A stretch of 64,000 bases of DNA from Archegozetes longisetosus. Taxonomy: Eukaryota; Arthropoda; Arachnida; Sarcoptiformes; Trhypochthoniidae. The stretch spans positions 12,877,172-12,941,171 of the forward strand of contig JAEMBT020000008.1 in NCBI GenBank assembly GCA_018873245.2, written 5' to 3'. The translations under genes and the position numbers were made by a program. The notes under the pieces were generated by a model. The model was not told the origin of the DNA and searched no databases. It saw nothing but the letters and a program-made list of their open reading frames with translations. Of the stretch, positions 10,513 to 35,123 are shown one piece after another (within the stretch, counting starts at the first letter, position 1; each line of letters starts with the position of its first letter).

Positions 10513-10960
10513 CTTTGTAGGATTACAGTTCTGAAATACTTTGTAAGATTATAGTTCATTATTAAACGTTTATTTTCGTACATTCAAATTTCAGTGAATG
10601 AGTAAGCGATTTCACTCTTGACTCACATTTCTAAAAGCGATAGATTATTAACTACGAAATCTGAGTTTAGTTTTAAAAAACGGACTCTATATCATAAAAG
10701 AGTAAAATTATGTACCTTATAAAATAAATGCAAAAACCTATTCTCATTAACATTTGATAAAATATAAAAGCTTAACCTACAAAATAGTAATTGAACTAAA
10801 GAAAATATTTTACTAATAAGTGCACAGCTACCACCAAATAGTTTTACCTTTATTAATCCCAAACTGATGTGTTCTGAGCAAATTTTAGAGGTTTGGTCAC
10901 TCATTGAGTTACTATTAAACTTATAATATGAATCATTTTATTTTGAAGTAGTGAACTACC

Positions 10961-11748
10961 AAGATAAAGAAACCCTTCTAAACCTTTACAAATCCTATAT
11001 CCGTCCCGTACTGGAATATGCAGCTCCCGCCTGGTCCCCCCTATCTGCTCGACTAACCTCCATAAACTGCAGATTATTCAAAACAAAGCCCTCCGCCTAG
11101 CAACCGGCTCCACCCAAATGTCCTCCCTTTCCCACCTACATAATGAAGCTAAAATCCTTCCATTAACCACCCATATAAATCTATTGGGCACCCAATTCTA
11201 CGCCAAACTTACAGACAGTTCCCACCCTTCACACCACCTCACCCTCCCTTATATCCCCCCAGGCAAATGAAAAAAAACTCCTTCCTCCCATTTCTCATAC
11301 CTCCTCTCGACTCACTCTGACCCCCAGTCAAGCGGCATTTCCCAAACAATCGCCAGTCTTCATACAAACTTCACTGCCCGCAGCATATTATCCCTTTCTC
11401 CTAATAAACTTTTAGGCCAAAAACCCCCAGAAATAAATCCCTCAGAAATTACCCTTCCTCGGAAAGCCCGCTCCATTCTCTCCCAACTTCGCTCGAACTA
11501 CTCCCCTCTCCTCCGGGACTACCTTTACCGCACAAATAGAAGCGACACCGACCGATGCCGCTTCTGCCACTCCTCTCCCGAAACCACCAAACACATTTTC
11601 TCTCAATGCCCCGGCCTTTCTTCCCTCCGACACACTCATCGTATAGACCTCTTTTCTCTCTGGAGAGCACCTGAACACGCAATCGCCTTCCTGGAGGCCT
11701 CAAGACTCATGTGAATCGCATCACAGAAGCGGAGGCAACAACAACAAC
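10961..11748 (+). mobile_element. 5'-truncated jockey/R1-like LINE with 14-bp TSD
   Basis: The C-terminal part of a non-LTR reverse transcriptase polyprotein is readable on the plus strand: LLNLYKSYIRPVLEYAAPAW, then the LQIIQNKALRLATG motif after a frame change near 11055, and a terminal zinc-knuckle region with DRCRFC and a later H and C. A stop interrupts the frame near 11269. It ends at a CAA/AAC-rich tail. The 14-bp sequence AGTAGTGAACTACC flanks it on both sides (10947-10960 and 11749-11762), the mark of target-primed insertion. It is visibly much richer in C and G than everything around it. Confidence 0.9.
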
Positions 11749-11762
11749 AGTAGTGAACTACC

Positions 11763-12516
11763 CTGATAATCAAATAATTTGATACACTTTTTAAGTCAGA
11801 AGAGTTCAAAAAATTTCAAAGCATGTTTGAGCACAACATAAAATCTTAATAATCGCACGTGTTTATAGTTAACTAATAAATTCAATAAAACCATGCCAGT
11901 AACTCCTGAAGCCGACAGAATATTGATTGTTATCTCGTTTCCCGACCTGATTCTAATGTTTTATTAGTTTACATTTGTATTTTTTTTGTATAATTTATTT
12001 ACGACATGTGAGTCAATAAATATCAATTATAATTATCAATCGTGAGTCAAGTGTTGATTTTTATTCTCAAATTTTCGTTAACATTTAAACTATAGTTCTC
12101 TGACTAGACTATTCAATTTTGATGTCCCTAACTTTTCACCTGCACGCATCAAGGATTAAAGTAAAACTATTTGGCGGTAGCTGTACATTAGTTTATCTAA
12201 AGTTGACTTCAAAACCATTCTACCAAGTAAATAACATAAAAATTTAATTGCGTTCAGCAAATAAAACTCGACTTTTTAGTAGTATATTTTCTTAAGTTCA
12301 AACTTTTGTTTTTCATGCAAGTTGGTAACTGGTATAGGTTTTTATTCATTTTATAAAGCTTATTATTTTAATTTATGCTGCGATCAACTTAATGATCAAA
12401 AGTCTATTATAACAATCGAGATCTGTATTTACTCGTCTCTAAAGTTCAGTCTGATTGATTTGGTTTTCTATCTTTTTATTTTGCAGTTAATCTGTTTTTG
12501 TAGACTTCAAATCAAT
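11763..12516. other. Non-coding AT-rich stretch
   Basis: No gene, RNA or repeat structure that I can support. A few fragments resemble intergenic sequence elsewhere in the window, but no motif stands out. Confidence 0.4.
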
Positions 12517-12751
12517 GTAAACTCGTGGCGATATAAATTTACCTATTGGAGCTTTCATTTGAACTTCTTTTTTTGAAGAAATACGTTAACTCAATAGGCC
12601 TTTCACTGTGGATTAATAATACTTTCTATATTGAATTCGGTATAAAAAGATTTTTAATCCATACTAAATGGCCTATGAGTTAACGCATTTGTTCAAAGAG
12701 TAGGTTCATTTATGCAATATAATAGGCAAATTTATACTGCCACGAGTTTAC
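12517..12751. mobile_element. Foldback MITE of about 235 bp
   Basis: The whole segment folds on itself. The outer arms TGTAAACTCGTGGC (12516-12529) and GCCACGAGTTTACA (12739-12752) are perfect. The following ~90 bp of each arm match at roughly 80%, including GTTAACTCA and TAGGCC blocks near 12585 and 12670. AAT flanks both ends (12514-12516 and 12752-12754) and may be a 3-bp target duplication. There is no coding capacity. Confidence 0.75.
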
Positions 12752-12876
12752 AATACCTGTGAGGATCCCTTTTCAACTATTAATAGTAAAACTTAATGCC
12801 TTTTATCTTATCTTTAATTGACTTATTTTTGAAAAATCTCAAAGCTATAGAGTAATGAGTTATAATGCGTGTTTAT

Positions 12877-13170
12877 TCAATAATTTGTATGGCCTCCATT
12901 GCTTTCAATAATGTTTAGAAGTCTATTGGGAATAGAATTAACTAAATTTTCGGAATCATCATAACTTTCATCTACAAATAAAGTTCTGTCCCATTATCAA
13001 AGTTAGTGTATTGTTTGGCGAATTGCGATCGATATGCGCGATGCCCAGTACTTAGAAGTTCTTTGGCTCTCGTAAAACATGCATATTTATTTTCTCTTGA
13101 GCGACGACTTATAGTATTCACGTCACACAAGTGTCTAAACATTCTTTTATACTATTTAATTTACCAAAAG
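12877..13170 (-). pseudogene. Tc1-like transposase relic with catalytic core deleted
   Basis: The minus strand encodes a segment with SRRSRENKYACFTRAKELL and H-R-x-x-R-x-x-F-A (the region before the second Asp of Tc1 transposases). After a frame change comes WDRTLFVDES, the second-Asp block. This joins directly to the extreme C-terminus, ENLVNSIPNRLLNIIESNGG ending HTNY and a stop at 12877. In a full Tc1 transposase more than a hundred residues, including the third catalytic residue, lie between these blocks. This copy is therefore an internal-deletion derivative. Sequence up to about 13460 may be more of the same element but is not recognisable. Confidence 0.7.
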
Positions 13171-14929
13171 GGTTTTCTATCTCAGCGCACAAAATAGCAA
13201 AATCTTCATCAGAAGTTTAGTTTTGCACACTCTGTGCGAGGAACTTTGTTCATCATACCTACGCGTTCATATCCATTATTTGATGCATTTTGTCGCGATT
13301 AAGAACAAAGGTCATTTCTTTAGATGTAAAATTTGTCCCTAAGAAGTGTACCACCATATTACTCTCTATTTGATGATTTTGTTGGTCACGTCTCCAATTC
13401 ATACCACTTAAAAACTCCATATTTCTAAAACGCTTGATTAATAATATGAAAGGAGTCGACAATTTTATAACTAATAGTTGTATTTCTATTAAAAATGTTT
13501 TTATTTAAAATCATGAGTTCATTTGATAAGATCATGTGAAAAAAGTTTACAAACTAATGCTGATTGTATTATAAAAATTTTCAAAAGACACTATTTTAGC
13601 ATGTATTGTACATAAATATTGAGTTTAATATAGAAAGTATTTTTAATGCTTAGTAAAAGGCCTAATCTTTAACACACTTCAAAAATAGTTTCATCTATTT
13701 ATTATTGTATTCCTCATTTATTTAAGCATATATTTCATATTATTTAGTATTAATGTAACCTGCTTAAGTCAGTGCTAGTTTTGAGTCTCAATTATTTTAT
13801 CTCTACTCTCATCGTTAGGTTTTCGACTAACTTTGCGATACCTACGTTGCTATATCGTGACAATTTAGTTGTGACTTAGAATCACTTAAATCAGTATCTA
13901 TTTTTGTTTTGATTGACTATAATTTCAAACCAAATGCTTTTGAAATACTTTTATCGCATTGATTGAATTTCGAGTCAACCTACGCTATCAGTATTAATTC
14001 ATATATCAATTTGTTTTGTTGATAACGTCAACAATACTATACCTTTAAGACTTAATAGATAAATCTCAGAAGATAGTACTTTCTATTTTTTTAATATTTA
14101 TATTGCAACTCAATTACCAAGCGAGCTATCTTTAACTCAAGCACTTAAAGTTCTTAAGTTTGATCAATCGCCCTCAACGCTTTTGTCGCCATTTTAATAG
14201 ATTTTGAGAAGTTATCTTAACATTATTTTGGCTCATCTGTAAGCCTAAAACAACTTTAGAAGTAATTTTAGGTGGATCGCTAAAACTTGTATTGGATTTG
14301 CGAAACGTGTATTTTTAAATAAATAGTGATTAAATTTGCAGTAGTTTATCAATATTGGTTAAGGTACGAATGAACTTGTCATGTGATTGAATAGTGTTCT
14401 GCATAAGTAAAATATCTGATTTACTATACGTTAGTTGACATAAGGGATATAAGGGAAAGTAGTTCTGGAGAAAGATTACAAATAGAGAAAGTTAAATAAT
14501 TATTGTTTTGCTTTTGTTTTTTATTTTGATAAGTTAACTTTTATAAACATTAATCCTATTTTGAACTTTAATAATTCAGGGAAAATACTCATTAGTTATT
14601 CTCTATGATTTAAATGCCTCTTATAATCGTATGTTAGCTAACGTATAAAAGCTATGCCTTTCTATTGCAAAGAATCTTTCAATTATATATGAATTGATTA
14701 TGAAACTATTTTCAACTATAATGGATATCTCTCTATAGAAGTGTTCTGATTGACTTAAGCTAAAAAAATTTTGCTTCAGTTTTAGAAAAGAAATGCGATA
14801 ACAAGTTAATAAGTGCATCTATTATACGATTAAAGTTAGATAAAAAAGAAAGCATCGTTTGCTAAAGTTGTTGCTTACATCAAAAGTCATTTGTTGACTT
14901 TGTTCGCAAAGTAATTAAAATAATCTATC
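13171..14929. other. 5' flank of ABCC-1, duplicated upstream of ABCC-2
   Basis: No gene is visible. From about 13680 onward the sequence is recognisably similar to 22130-23371 (for example the GCTTAAGTC-GTGCTAGTTTTG block at about 13760 and 22195). This flank was therefore included in the duplication that made ABCC-1 and ABCC-2. Promoter elements cannot be picked out with confidence. Confidence 0.6.
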
Positions 14930-20618
<5,689 letters not shown>

Positions 20619-20843
20619 AAAATGTTTGAACACAATGCTTGAACTTAAATAAATGTTTGATTGATTCCTTTTTCAATCCTTCTTTTTAACAAAACGAAAC
20701 TTAAATTCATAGAAATTTAGATTAGACTTTAAAATATATTAAAATAGTTCAAATTACTATCGATACCATTTAATTGTTACAATATATCTTCCAATTAAAT
20801 GATGAAAAATAAGACTACTATTTTGGCATTACTATAAAATCTT
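20619..20843. other. 3' flank of ABCC-1
   Basis: Short 3' flank containing the AATAAA at 20648-20653, 30 bp after the stop codon. No other feature. Confidence 0.5.
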
Positions 20844-20851
20844 GTTGCAAT

Positions 20852-21727
20852 TAGTGAAGAGCATTGGTCTTCAATCGTGAGCTTCAAGCTCAAGCTTTTA
20901 TAAGCGCAGCTTACAATTTTTGATGTTTGAGCTGCTCTTTTGATAAATTTGGCATGAGCTGCGCTTGTACTTAGAACTTCTTAGTAAGAAGCTCGGGTCC
21001 AAGATGAGCTGCTGAGCTTACGTTAAAAATTTAAAGTTAAAATAATGAGTAGAAATCTTCGTTACAATTATTTATTTCAAGTTACAATGAAGTATTTGCG
21101 CAAAAATATATTAATTTTGATCGTAAAGTTTGAACAATGAATTCAAATTTCGACATCGGTGTCACTTATCAATAATTGTGAGTCTTCTCATTGTATTTCA
21201 CTTCTTGTCAAGTCATTTTGAAAACAGTTTCAAACAACAATTTTCTCTTATTTTCAATAATTATCAAAAATTATTTGAGATTATTTTATTTCGAATATAA
21301 AGAGATTTGAGCGGCGAATAGAAATAACATTACTTTTAAGGCCTGAAACATCTTTAATTCTCTCTTCAAATAAACAGTTATTTCATTAAATTTCAGTTTA
21401 AAGTGAAAATTATTTTGAAAACAATAATTCATAATTCAGAAATGTATCTCATCATTCAATTCGATAGATCTAATTTAACACCTAATTTGCTAACATACGA
21501 GAAGCAAATCAATAATCATTACTATTTTAGAGTTAATACTGTTATATTTCTTTATTAAATAAATCAACTTCAAATGAGCTGATCTCGAAGCTCAACAGGT
21601 TGAGCTTGAACTGCGCTTCTTCATCATAGCCTGAGCTTGAAGCTTGAGCTTATAAGCTCAAAGACAACTAAAATTGAGCTTGAAGCGCAGCGCAGCTCAG
21701 CTCACAGCTAGCTTATGCTCTACACTA
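20852..21727. mobile_element. hAT-type non-autonomous element with AGCTT-rich ends
   Basis: Terminal repeats TAGTGAAGAGCAT (20852-20864) and ATGCTCTACACTA (21715-21727) are inverted with one mismatch. They are flanked by GTTGCAAT (20844-20851) and GTTGCAAA (21728-21735), an 8-bp target duplication matching at 7 of 8, the hallmark of hAT transposons. The ~200 bp next to each end are packed with GAGCTTGAAGCTT-type short words in both orientations, like the subterminal transposase-binding repeats of hAT elements. The middle is AT-rich with no transposase. It lies between ABCC-1 and ABCC-2. Confidence 0.85.
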
Positions 21728-21735
21728 GTTGCAAA

Positions 21736-23371
21736 TACACTGATGCTCTGCAATTATACTCTATAATTTCGAGTTTAATTTATAGCTATCTTTGTATTAC
21801 TCGGTTTCAATGTAACTTAAATGAGAGCATTATTTGCAACAATAGTACAGATCATCTATAATAAAGTGTGTTATCTGGTTAATCGGATTCTATTGCATTT
21901 TTAATTTATTATAAGCACCATTTCCATTATTCGAAAAAATGTTCTTATTTATCCAATGACTGCAAAATAAAATTTTAATTTCAATTTGCAGTCAATCATA
22001 TTTGACACGTGTTTGAGTGAATGTTGCTAAAGTCGTAAAGAGTTTAGTCGTTTTTCCTTTACCTGTAGTTATAGTATATTAAAGATGTAATTCTCTTTTC
22101 AACTTGTCATATATTTTTTTATTGTACTTCTTTCTCATTTATTTAAGCGTATATTCCATATTTTTTAGCCTTAATATAGCCTGCTTAAGTCGGTGCTAGT
22201 TTTGAGTCTCAATTATTTTATCTCCACTCTCATCCTTAAGTTTTGACTAATTTTGCAATACCAACTTTGCGATAGTGTATCGGTTTAGTTGTGATTCAGG
22301 ATCACTTTATTCAGTATATATTTTTCTTTTGGTTAATCATAGTTTCAAATCATATGCTTTTGAAATGCTTTTAGCGAATTATTGACTGAATTTCGAATTA
22401 TCTTACGCTATCGCTATGAATTCATATATCAATTTGTTTTATTGATAACGTTAACAATAATATACTTTTAAGACTTAAATAAATCTCAGATGATAAAACT
22501 TCCTATTGTTTTAATATTTATATTGCAATTCAATTATCAGGTAAGCAATTGTTGACCCTAGCGCTTCAAGTTCTTAAGTTTGATCAATCCACAATGCTTT
22601 TGTCTCAATTTTTATAGATTTTGAGAAGTTATCTTAATTAACTAAATCTTATTTCGGCTCATCTTTGAGCATAAACAGCTTTAGAAATCAATTTAGGTGG
22701 ATCTTTATAACTTATGTTAGATTTGCGATGTGTGCACTTTTAATTAAATAGTGACAAAATTTGCAGAAATTTATCAATACTAAGTATTGAATATATTTAG
22801 GCTATTTTATTAAATTTTTCATATATTGAAAAATGTCATCCAATAATGTGTTTAATTTTTGCTGTAAATAGAATATTTGAAACCCGGCGCTTGATTTCAA
22901 TTCGAAATTATTAAATTACTCCCTTTAAAATTTTAAAAATCTGAGAAAATATTTGATACGTCTTTTGACTTAAAACGCCTCATTTGCTTAAGGTATGGAC
23001 GAACTTGTTTAATTGGAAGATAATCTGTAAGAGTAAGGTATCTAATTTACTATAGAAGCTATGAGATACCTTTCTATTGCAGAGTCCTTCAATTATGTTT
23101 GAATAGATTGTGAAACTTTTTAGCATTAATGCGTTGCTTTCTATCAAAGTCTTCTAATTGACTCAAACTAAAATAGAATTTAAGATTTTGCTTCAAAGTT
23201 TTAGACAAGAGATGCGACAACAAGCTAATGAGTGTTTCCTTCATATGATTAAATCTTATTGAGCCTAGCATTATGAACTAAAAATAAAGAAATTATCATT
23301 TTCTAAGGTTGTTGCTCACCACGAATCATTTATTGACTTTGCTCTCACAGTAATTAAAAGAGTCTGATATC
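21736..23371. other. Intergenic flank upstream of ABCC-2
   Basis: No gene. From about 22130 the sequence is a diverged copy of the flank upstream of ABCC-1 (13680-14929), with scattered small indels. The left breakpoint of the single-gene duplication therefore lies between about 21740 and 22130, close to the hAT element. Confidence 0.6.
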
Positions 23372-29984
<6,613 letters not shown>

Positions 29985-31962
29985 ATGTTTGCCAAACTTG
30001 ATCATTTTATTATTTTATTAGGTTATCTTTTTCAACCAGGGCCATTTTGAGCAAATTCGTAAACTGATAAACTTTAAGATGACTGTATTTTTAAATCTTT
30101 GCATTATTAGCTTTTATTAAGAAAATCTAACTCTATAGTTATCATTATTTAGATGTCATTTATACATTAGAATAAGTCATTGTTAAAAAGACATTTTAGA
30201 TATTTTATTAGATTTTATAACAACTACAATTATATTTCTTACTTTTCCCCAGATTCATGTTTGATCATTATTGAAGCTATTTGCTTCTGAAATCTTTCTT
30301 TCTCAACAACTCAAATACGAATACAATAAAACTTGTTTATTTTGAGCATGAAGTCAAGCCCTTCTTAAGAATAAATCTGAAAATAATGCGTAAGAAATCA
30401 AAGCTAACTTTATGTTTTTTATTTTAATAGGGTTTAACTATGTGTTAAGGATAGAGATATTTAGCTGTTTTACCTCTAACTCGGAATTGGCATCTGCTGT
30501 CAATTTTTCAAACAAAATATGCCTCCAATGATAGGTAATTATTAAAGATTTTAAGTTTTCCATCTGATTTGAGCTGAAATGCATTTTTTGTAATTTTATA
30601 ATTAATTGAAGTTTAGGTTTCCCTCTCAAGTAGAGCAATAAACATTGTATTGTTTGAGTATTCTCATATTTGAGTTAATTCGTTAAGATACTTTTGATGA
30701 ACAATTTTATAAAACTCATTAATAATATTAATTGAGTTTAGCATTTCATAATAAATTATTCTAAAAAATGGTTAATAGCTATTTGAACATTAATAGATTT
30801 TGAAAGATTTTGATAGATGCGTAAAAACTTTTATGAATCGAACTGAGTTCTAATTATAGCAAACTCACAACTTGAGAGGCAAATGAGAGGCAAACTTAAA
30901 CTTGAATTAATTATAAGATTTCAAGAAATGCATTCTGCCCAAATCAGACCGAAAACTTAAAATCTTTAATAATTACCTATCATTTAAGGCATATTTTGTT
31001 TAAAAAAAATTACAGCAAATGCCTATTCCGAATAAGCTATATCACTTTAGATAAAAGTTTAGTACACTCTAGGTCTCTCAGCTATTTAAGCTTCTATTCA
31101 GTTGAGCACTTCAAGATAAATTTGTTTATCTATTTAGTCTTCAGATTGAGTATTAAGCTCTGATTTTATCATTTTTGTAGGTTTTGTAAAGTGTTTTTCA
31201 ATCATTTGGTTGCAACTCATGATTTTGAAAATGAGTGGGGTCATGAACTCTTTGTTATAGATAAAAATACTCATTTATGATAGCTAATCAATGAGTATTT
31301 AATTCAGAATATCACAGATTTTTTTTATTGATCCGTCTTTACAAGTATACCATTATTTATTTCAATTAAATAAAGTTCCAAATGTCAAAAGTCCAATTAG
31401 GTTCAAGGAATCCCATTGAATTAATGCTACAGCAGTAGTTCATTTACTTAGTGCTCTTATAGAGTGTAGGGCTTTTGGGGGGATTTATGTGGTGGGTACA
31501 AACAAATATATGATACCCCCGAAAGCTATATATCCTCTGAAAGTACTACATAAGTTCGACCACTGGGCTATAGTTTTTTATGCTGACATAGATTTTAAAA
31601 TTCTACACCAGTTAGCATCACTGATAAAGGTTAATATCATTTAACACTTCATAAATGTGACACTAATAGATATGTTAAAATTAGTTCAAACTTTAAAGTG
31701 TGTAATATGCAATGATTGTTCTATGATAAAATTCCAAGTTAAAACTTAATAACAGTTGTCTAAACAATAAACTGAAGTCTTGAGTATCATTTTTTGTTTT
31801 ACGAACCGATGTGATACAATTTATAAGTAAAGTTTAAGACGAATCCATAAAGATCTTATCAATTTAGACTCAAGATCTGGTGCAGATAAAGGAATTCACA
31901 AAAGTTGGAGTGTTATTATTTAGAAAACTCGTTGAATAATTTAATTTCATTCTCTAGTATTT
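29985..31962. other. Intergenic block upstream of ABCC-3, duplicated at 42169-44876
   Basis: No gene. The block is nearly identical to 42169-44876 apart from the 724-bp foldback insertion there. It begins immediately after the ABCC-2 stop, so ABCC-2 and ABCC-4 share their 3' flanks. A diverged hairpin occupies about 31440-31560 (GGCTTTTGGGGGG pairing with CCCCCGAAAGC), also present at about 44385-44470 in the other copy, so it is older than the duplication. Confidence 0.7.
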
Positions 31963-33477
31963 ATGATGTCTGTATTTTGTGGTTCAAAGTTTTGGGTGAG
32001 TCAAAAAAATTTGTTCTCAGCCCATCACTCATTGATTAAAAGTTTGTAAATTAATTGAATTTTTGAATCCAATAAGGATTGGGAGGTATCATGGAATACA
32101 CATTCGAGTCCCTATTTTACTCTTTGCTTCGAAGAGACGGCACTAGTTTGGACGCCATGTGCTATTCTTTGGATATTATCCGTTTATGAAATTTATAAAA
32201 TTTTCACTGAAAATAACAAAAAGTCCATTCCGTGGACTGTATTTTCAATCACTAAAATTGTAAGAAAATTTTTAAAAAATATAAATATTATCGAATTTCA
32301 TACATGACTGAAAACAAATTATTTCTCTCAGTTCTTAACATTTGTTTTACTTGGAATAAGTTTAGCTGAACTAATCCGTTCATTAATTAAATATAATGAA
32401 AATGACTTTTCAGTATATCTCGTCGATGTCGTTACGCCTTTTATAAAGTTGATTACTTTTGTGAGTTTTGATGAAGTTCAGTATTTAACCTTGAAACAAT
32501 AATTTTTCATTCGATTCATAGATAAATCTTTCCGCTTTAATATATTTGCATCAGAAAAATGGAATTTATTCTTCAATTATTCTTTTCATAATTTGATTAC
32601 TTCTGACAATTGGAGCCACTTTTAACTATCGTACTGTTCATAACTTCTTATCAAAACGGTTGAAACGGATTATTAAAGCACCCATGTCTTTCTTCAGTAT
32701 TTCAATTTGAAATTATGCATAACTTATGAAAAATTCGAAATCAAAGTTATTACTTTTTCAGATACGACACCGATCGGACGAATTCTTAATCGTTTTTCTA
32801 AGGATATCGATACTGCAGATGTATCTCTTTTATACAATTTAAGACTGACTATTTTACAGTTTTTTAGAACAATAGTTTCTGTTTCAATGATAAGTCTTGA
32901 AACACTGATAATTTTGGCCGCAATAATACCATTAGCTATAGTTTATTATTTATTTCAAAAAATATACATTTCGACTTCTCGTCAATTGAAAAGAATTGAT
33001 TCGACGTCTCGATCTCCCATTTATAATCATTTTAGTGAAACAGTTAACGGATCCACAAGTATTAGAGCGTATGGCGCTTCACATAAATTCATTGAAGAGT
33101 CGAATAAAAGAGTTGATGACAACCATATGTGTTATTATCCAAGTTTCACAGCTTCCCGATGGCTCTCAATAAGATTAGAATTCTTAGGATATTGTATAGT
33201 ATATTTGGCTGCACTTTTTGCTGTAATATCACGTCATTCATTAAGTCCTGGTATCGCTGATTTAGCCATCAGTTACTCGTTGAACATAACTAGCATTCTT
33301 GGATTTTTCGTCAGATGTTCCACCGATTTAGAAACAAATATCGTATCAGTTGAACGATGCCTTGAGTACACAGAAGTTTCGACTGAGGTATAAATTGTTC
33401 ATGATTAAGGTTAAAGAATAGTTTATGTTCATATGATAAAAGCTCTGTTTCGTAACTTATTTGACTTTATATGATAT

Positions 33478-34191
33478 TGTCACATTTATTTCTGTGACGA
33501 GGGATCATCTATACACGAAAGACCCGATCTAAATGTTTTTTTGTAGAGTCTTTCATGTGTGTGTGTGTTTGTCCAAGTTGTACGAATTGGAATCGGGGGG
33601 GCCTCAATGTAAGATCCCAATCCGTAGTTACTTATAATTCTATCAGAGAGTCTAATAGGACTCGATAGAATTGTGCTTTAGTAGAAAATTAAGTTCCAAC
33701 TTACTTTTAATAGAAATCTTCTTTTATTAATACAAATATATATATATCGATACAATAACAGTTATTAACTATTACTTTTCTTACATACCATACAGTACTA
33801 AGTAAGAAGAGAGATTTCTTACATACTATACAGTACAGAGTAAGAGAGTATTCTTACATACTTTACAGTACAAAGTAAGAAATAAGACTGTTCTTAATAA
33901 GAAATCACCTCTGCTTTTATACTCTTTTTGATGTCCTAAACTTACTATATTTAGCTCAATGGAAAAAATTATTCTTACATCAAAATACTTGTAATTTAGG
34001 TAAACAATACATAGTCAATTGGAAATTTACCTGTACTGTAACTAAAAACTTAGGACACCTAAAAGATGTAACTACAGTTTCTACAATTACTTTATTTTTA
34101 TCTTATCAAAAATAGATTAATATCTTATTCTTAAAACGAAGAAAACAAACTGAATAAACATAAAAACTAAATAATATTTTTCTATTTCACA
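33478..34191. mobile_element. Solo-LTR-like element in intron 12 of ABCC-3
   Basis: The 714-bp segment begins TGTCACA and ends TTTCACA (TG...CA termini). It is flanked by ATAT on both sides (33474-33477 and 34192-34195), a 4-bp target duplication. Introns 12 of ABCC-4 and ABCC-5 continue across this point without it, so an empty site exists. It has no coding capacity. It contains a short TG run near 33555, a GGGGGGG run near 33594, and three tandem copies of a roughly 29-bp hairpin unit (33779-33880). Size, termini and TSD suit a solo LTR, although no matching full element is in the window. Confidence 0.75.
33779..33880. repeat. Three tandem TCTTACATAC...GTAAGA units
   Basis: Units start at 33779, 33817 and 33852. 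Each runs TCTTACATAC, then a variable base or two, TACAGTAC, then AGTAAGA. Each unit can fold through its CTTAC and GTAAG ends. They lie inside the solo-LTR-like element and could be an internal enhancer-like repeat of that LTR. Confidence 0.75.
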
Positions 34192-34243
34192 ATATTAAGA
34201 TTTTTGATCTCACACGGTTAGGGTATTCCGAAAGTTTCATTAA

Positions 34244-35120
<877 letters not shown>

Positions 35121-35123
35121 TAA

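Noticed and set aside
11442-11703. Open frames on the minus strand of the GC-rich segment
   Set aside because: They are antisense to the LINE reverse transcriptase, which explains the sequence on the plus strand; GC-rich DNA has few chance stops.
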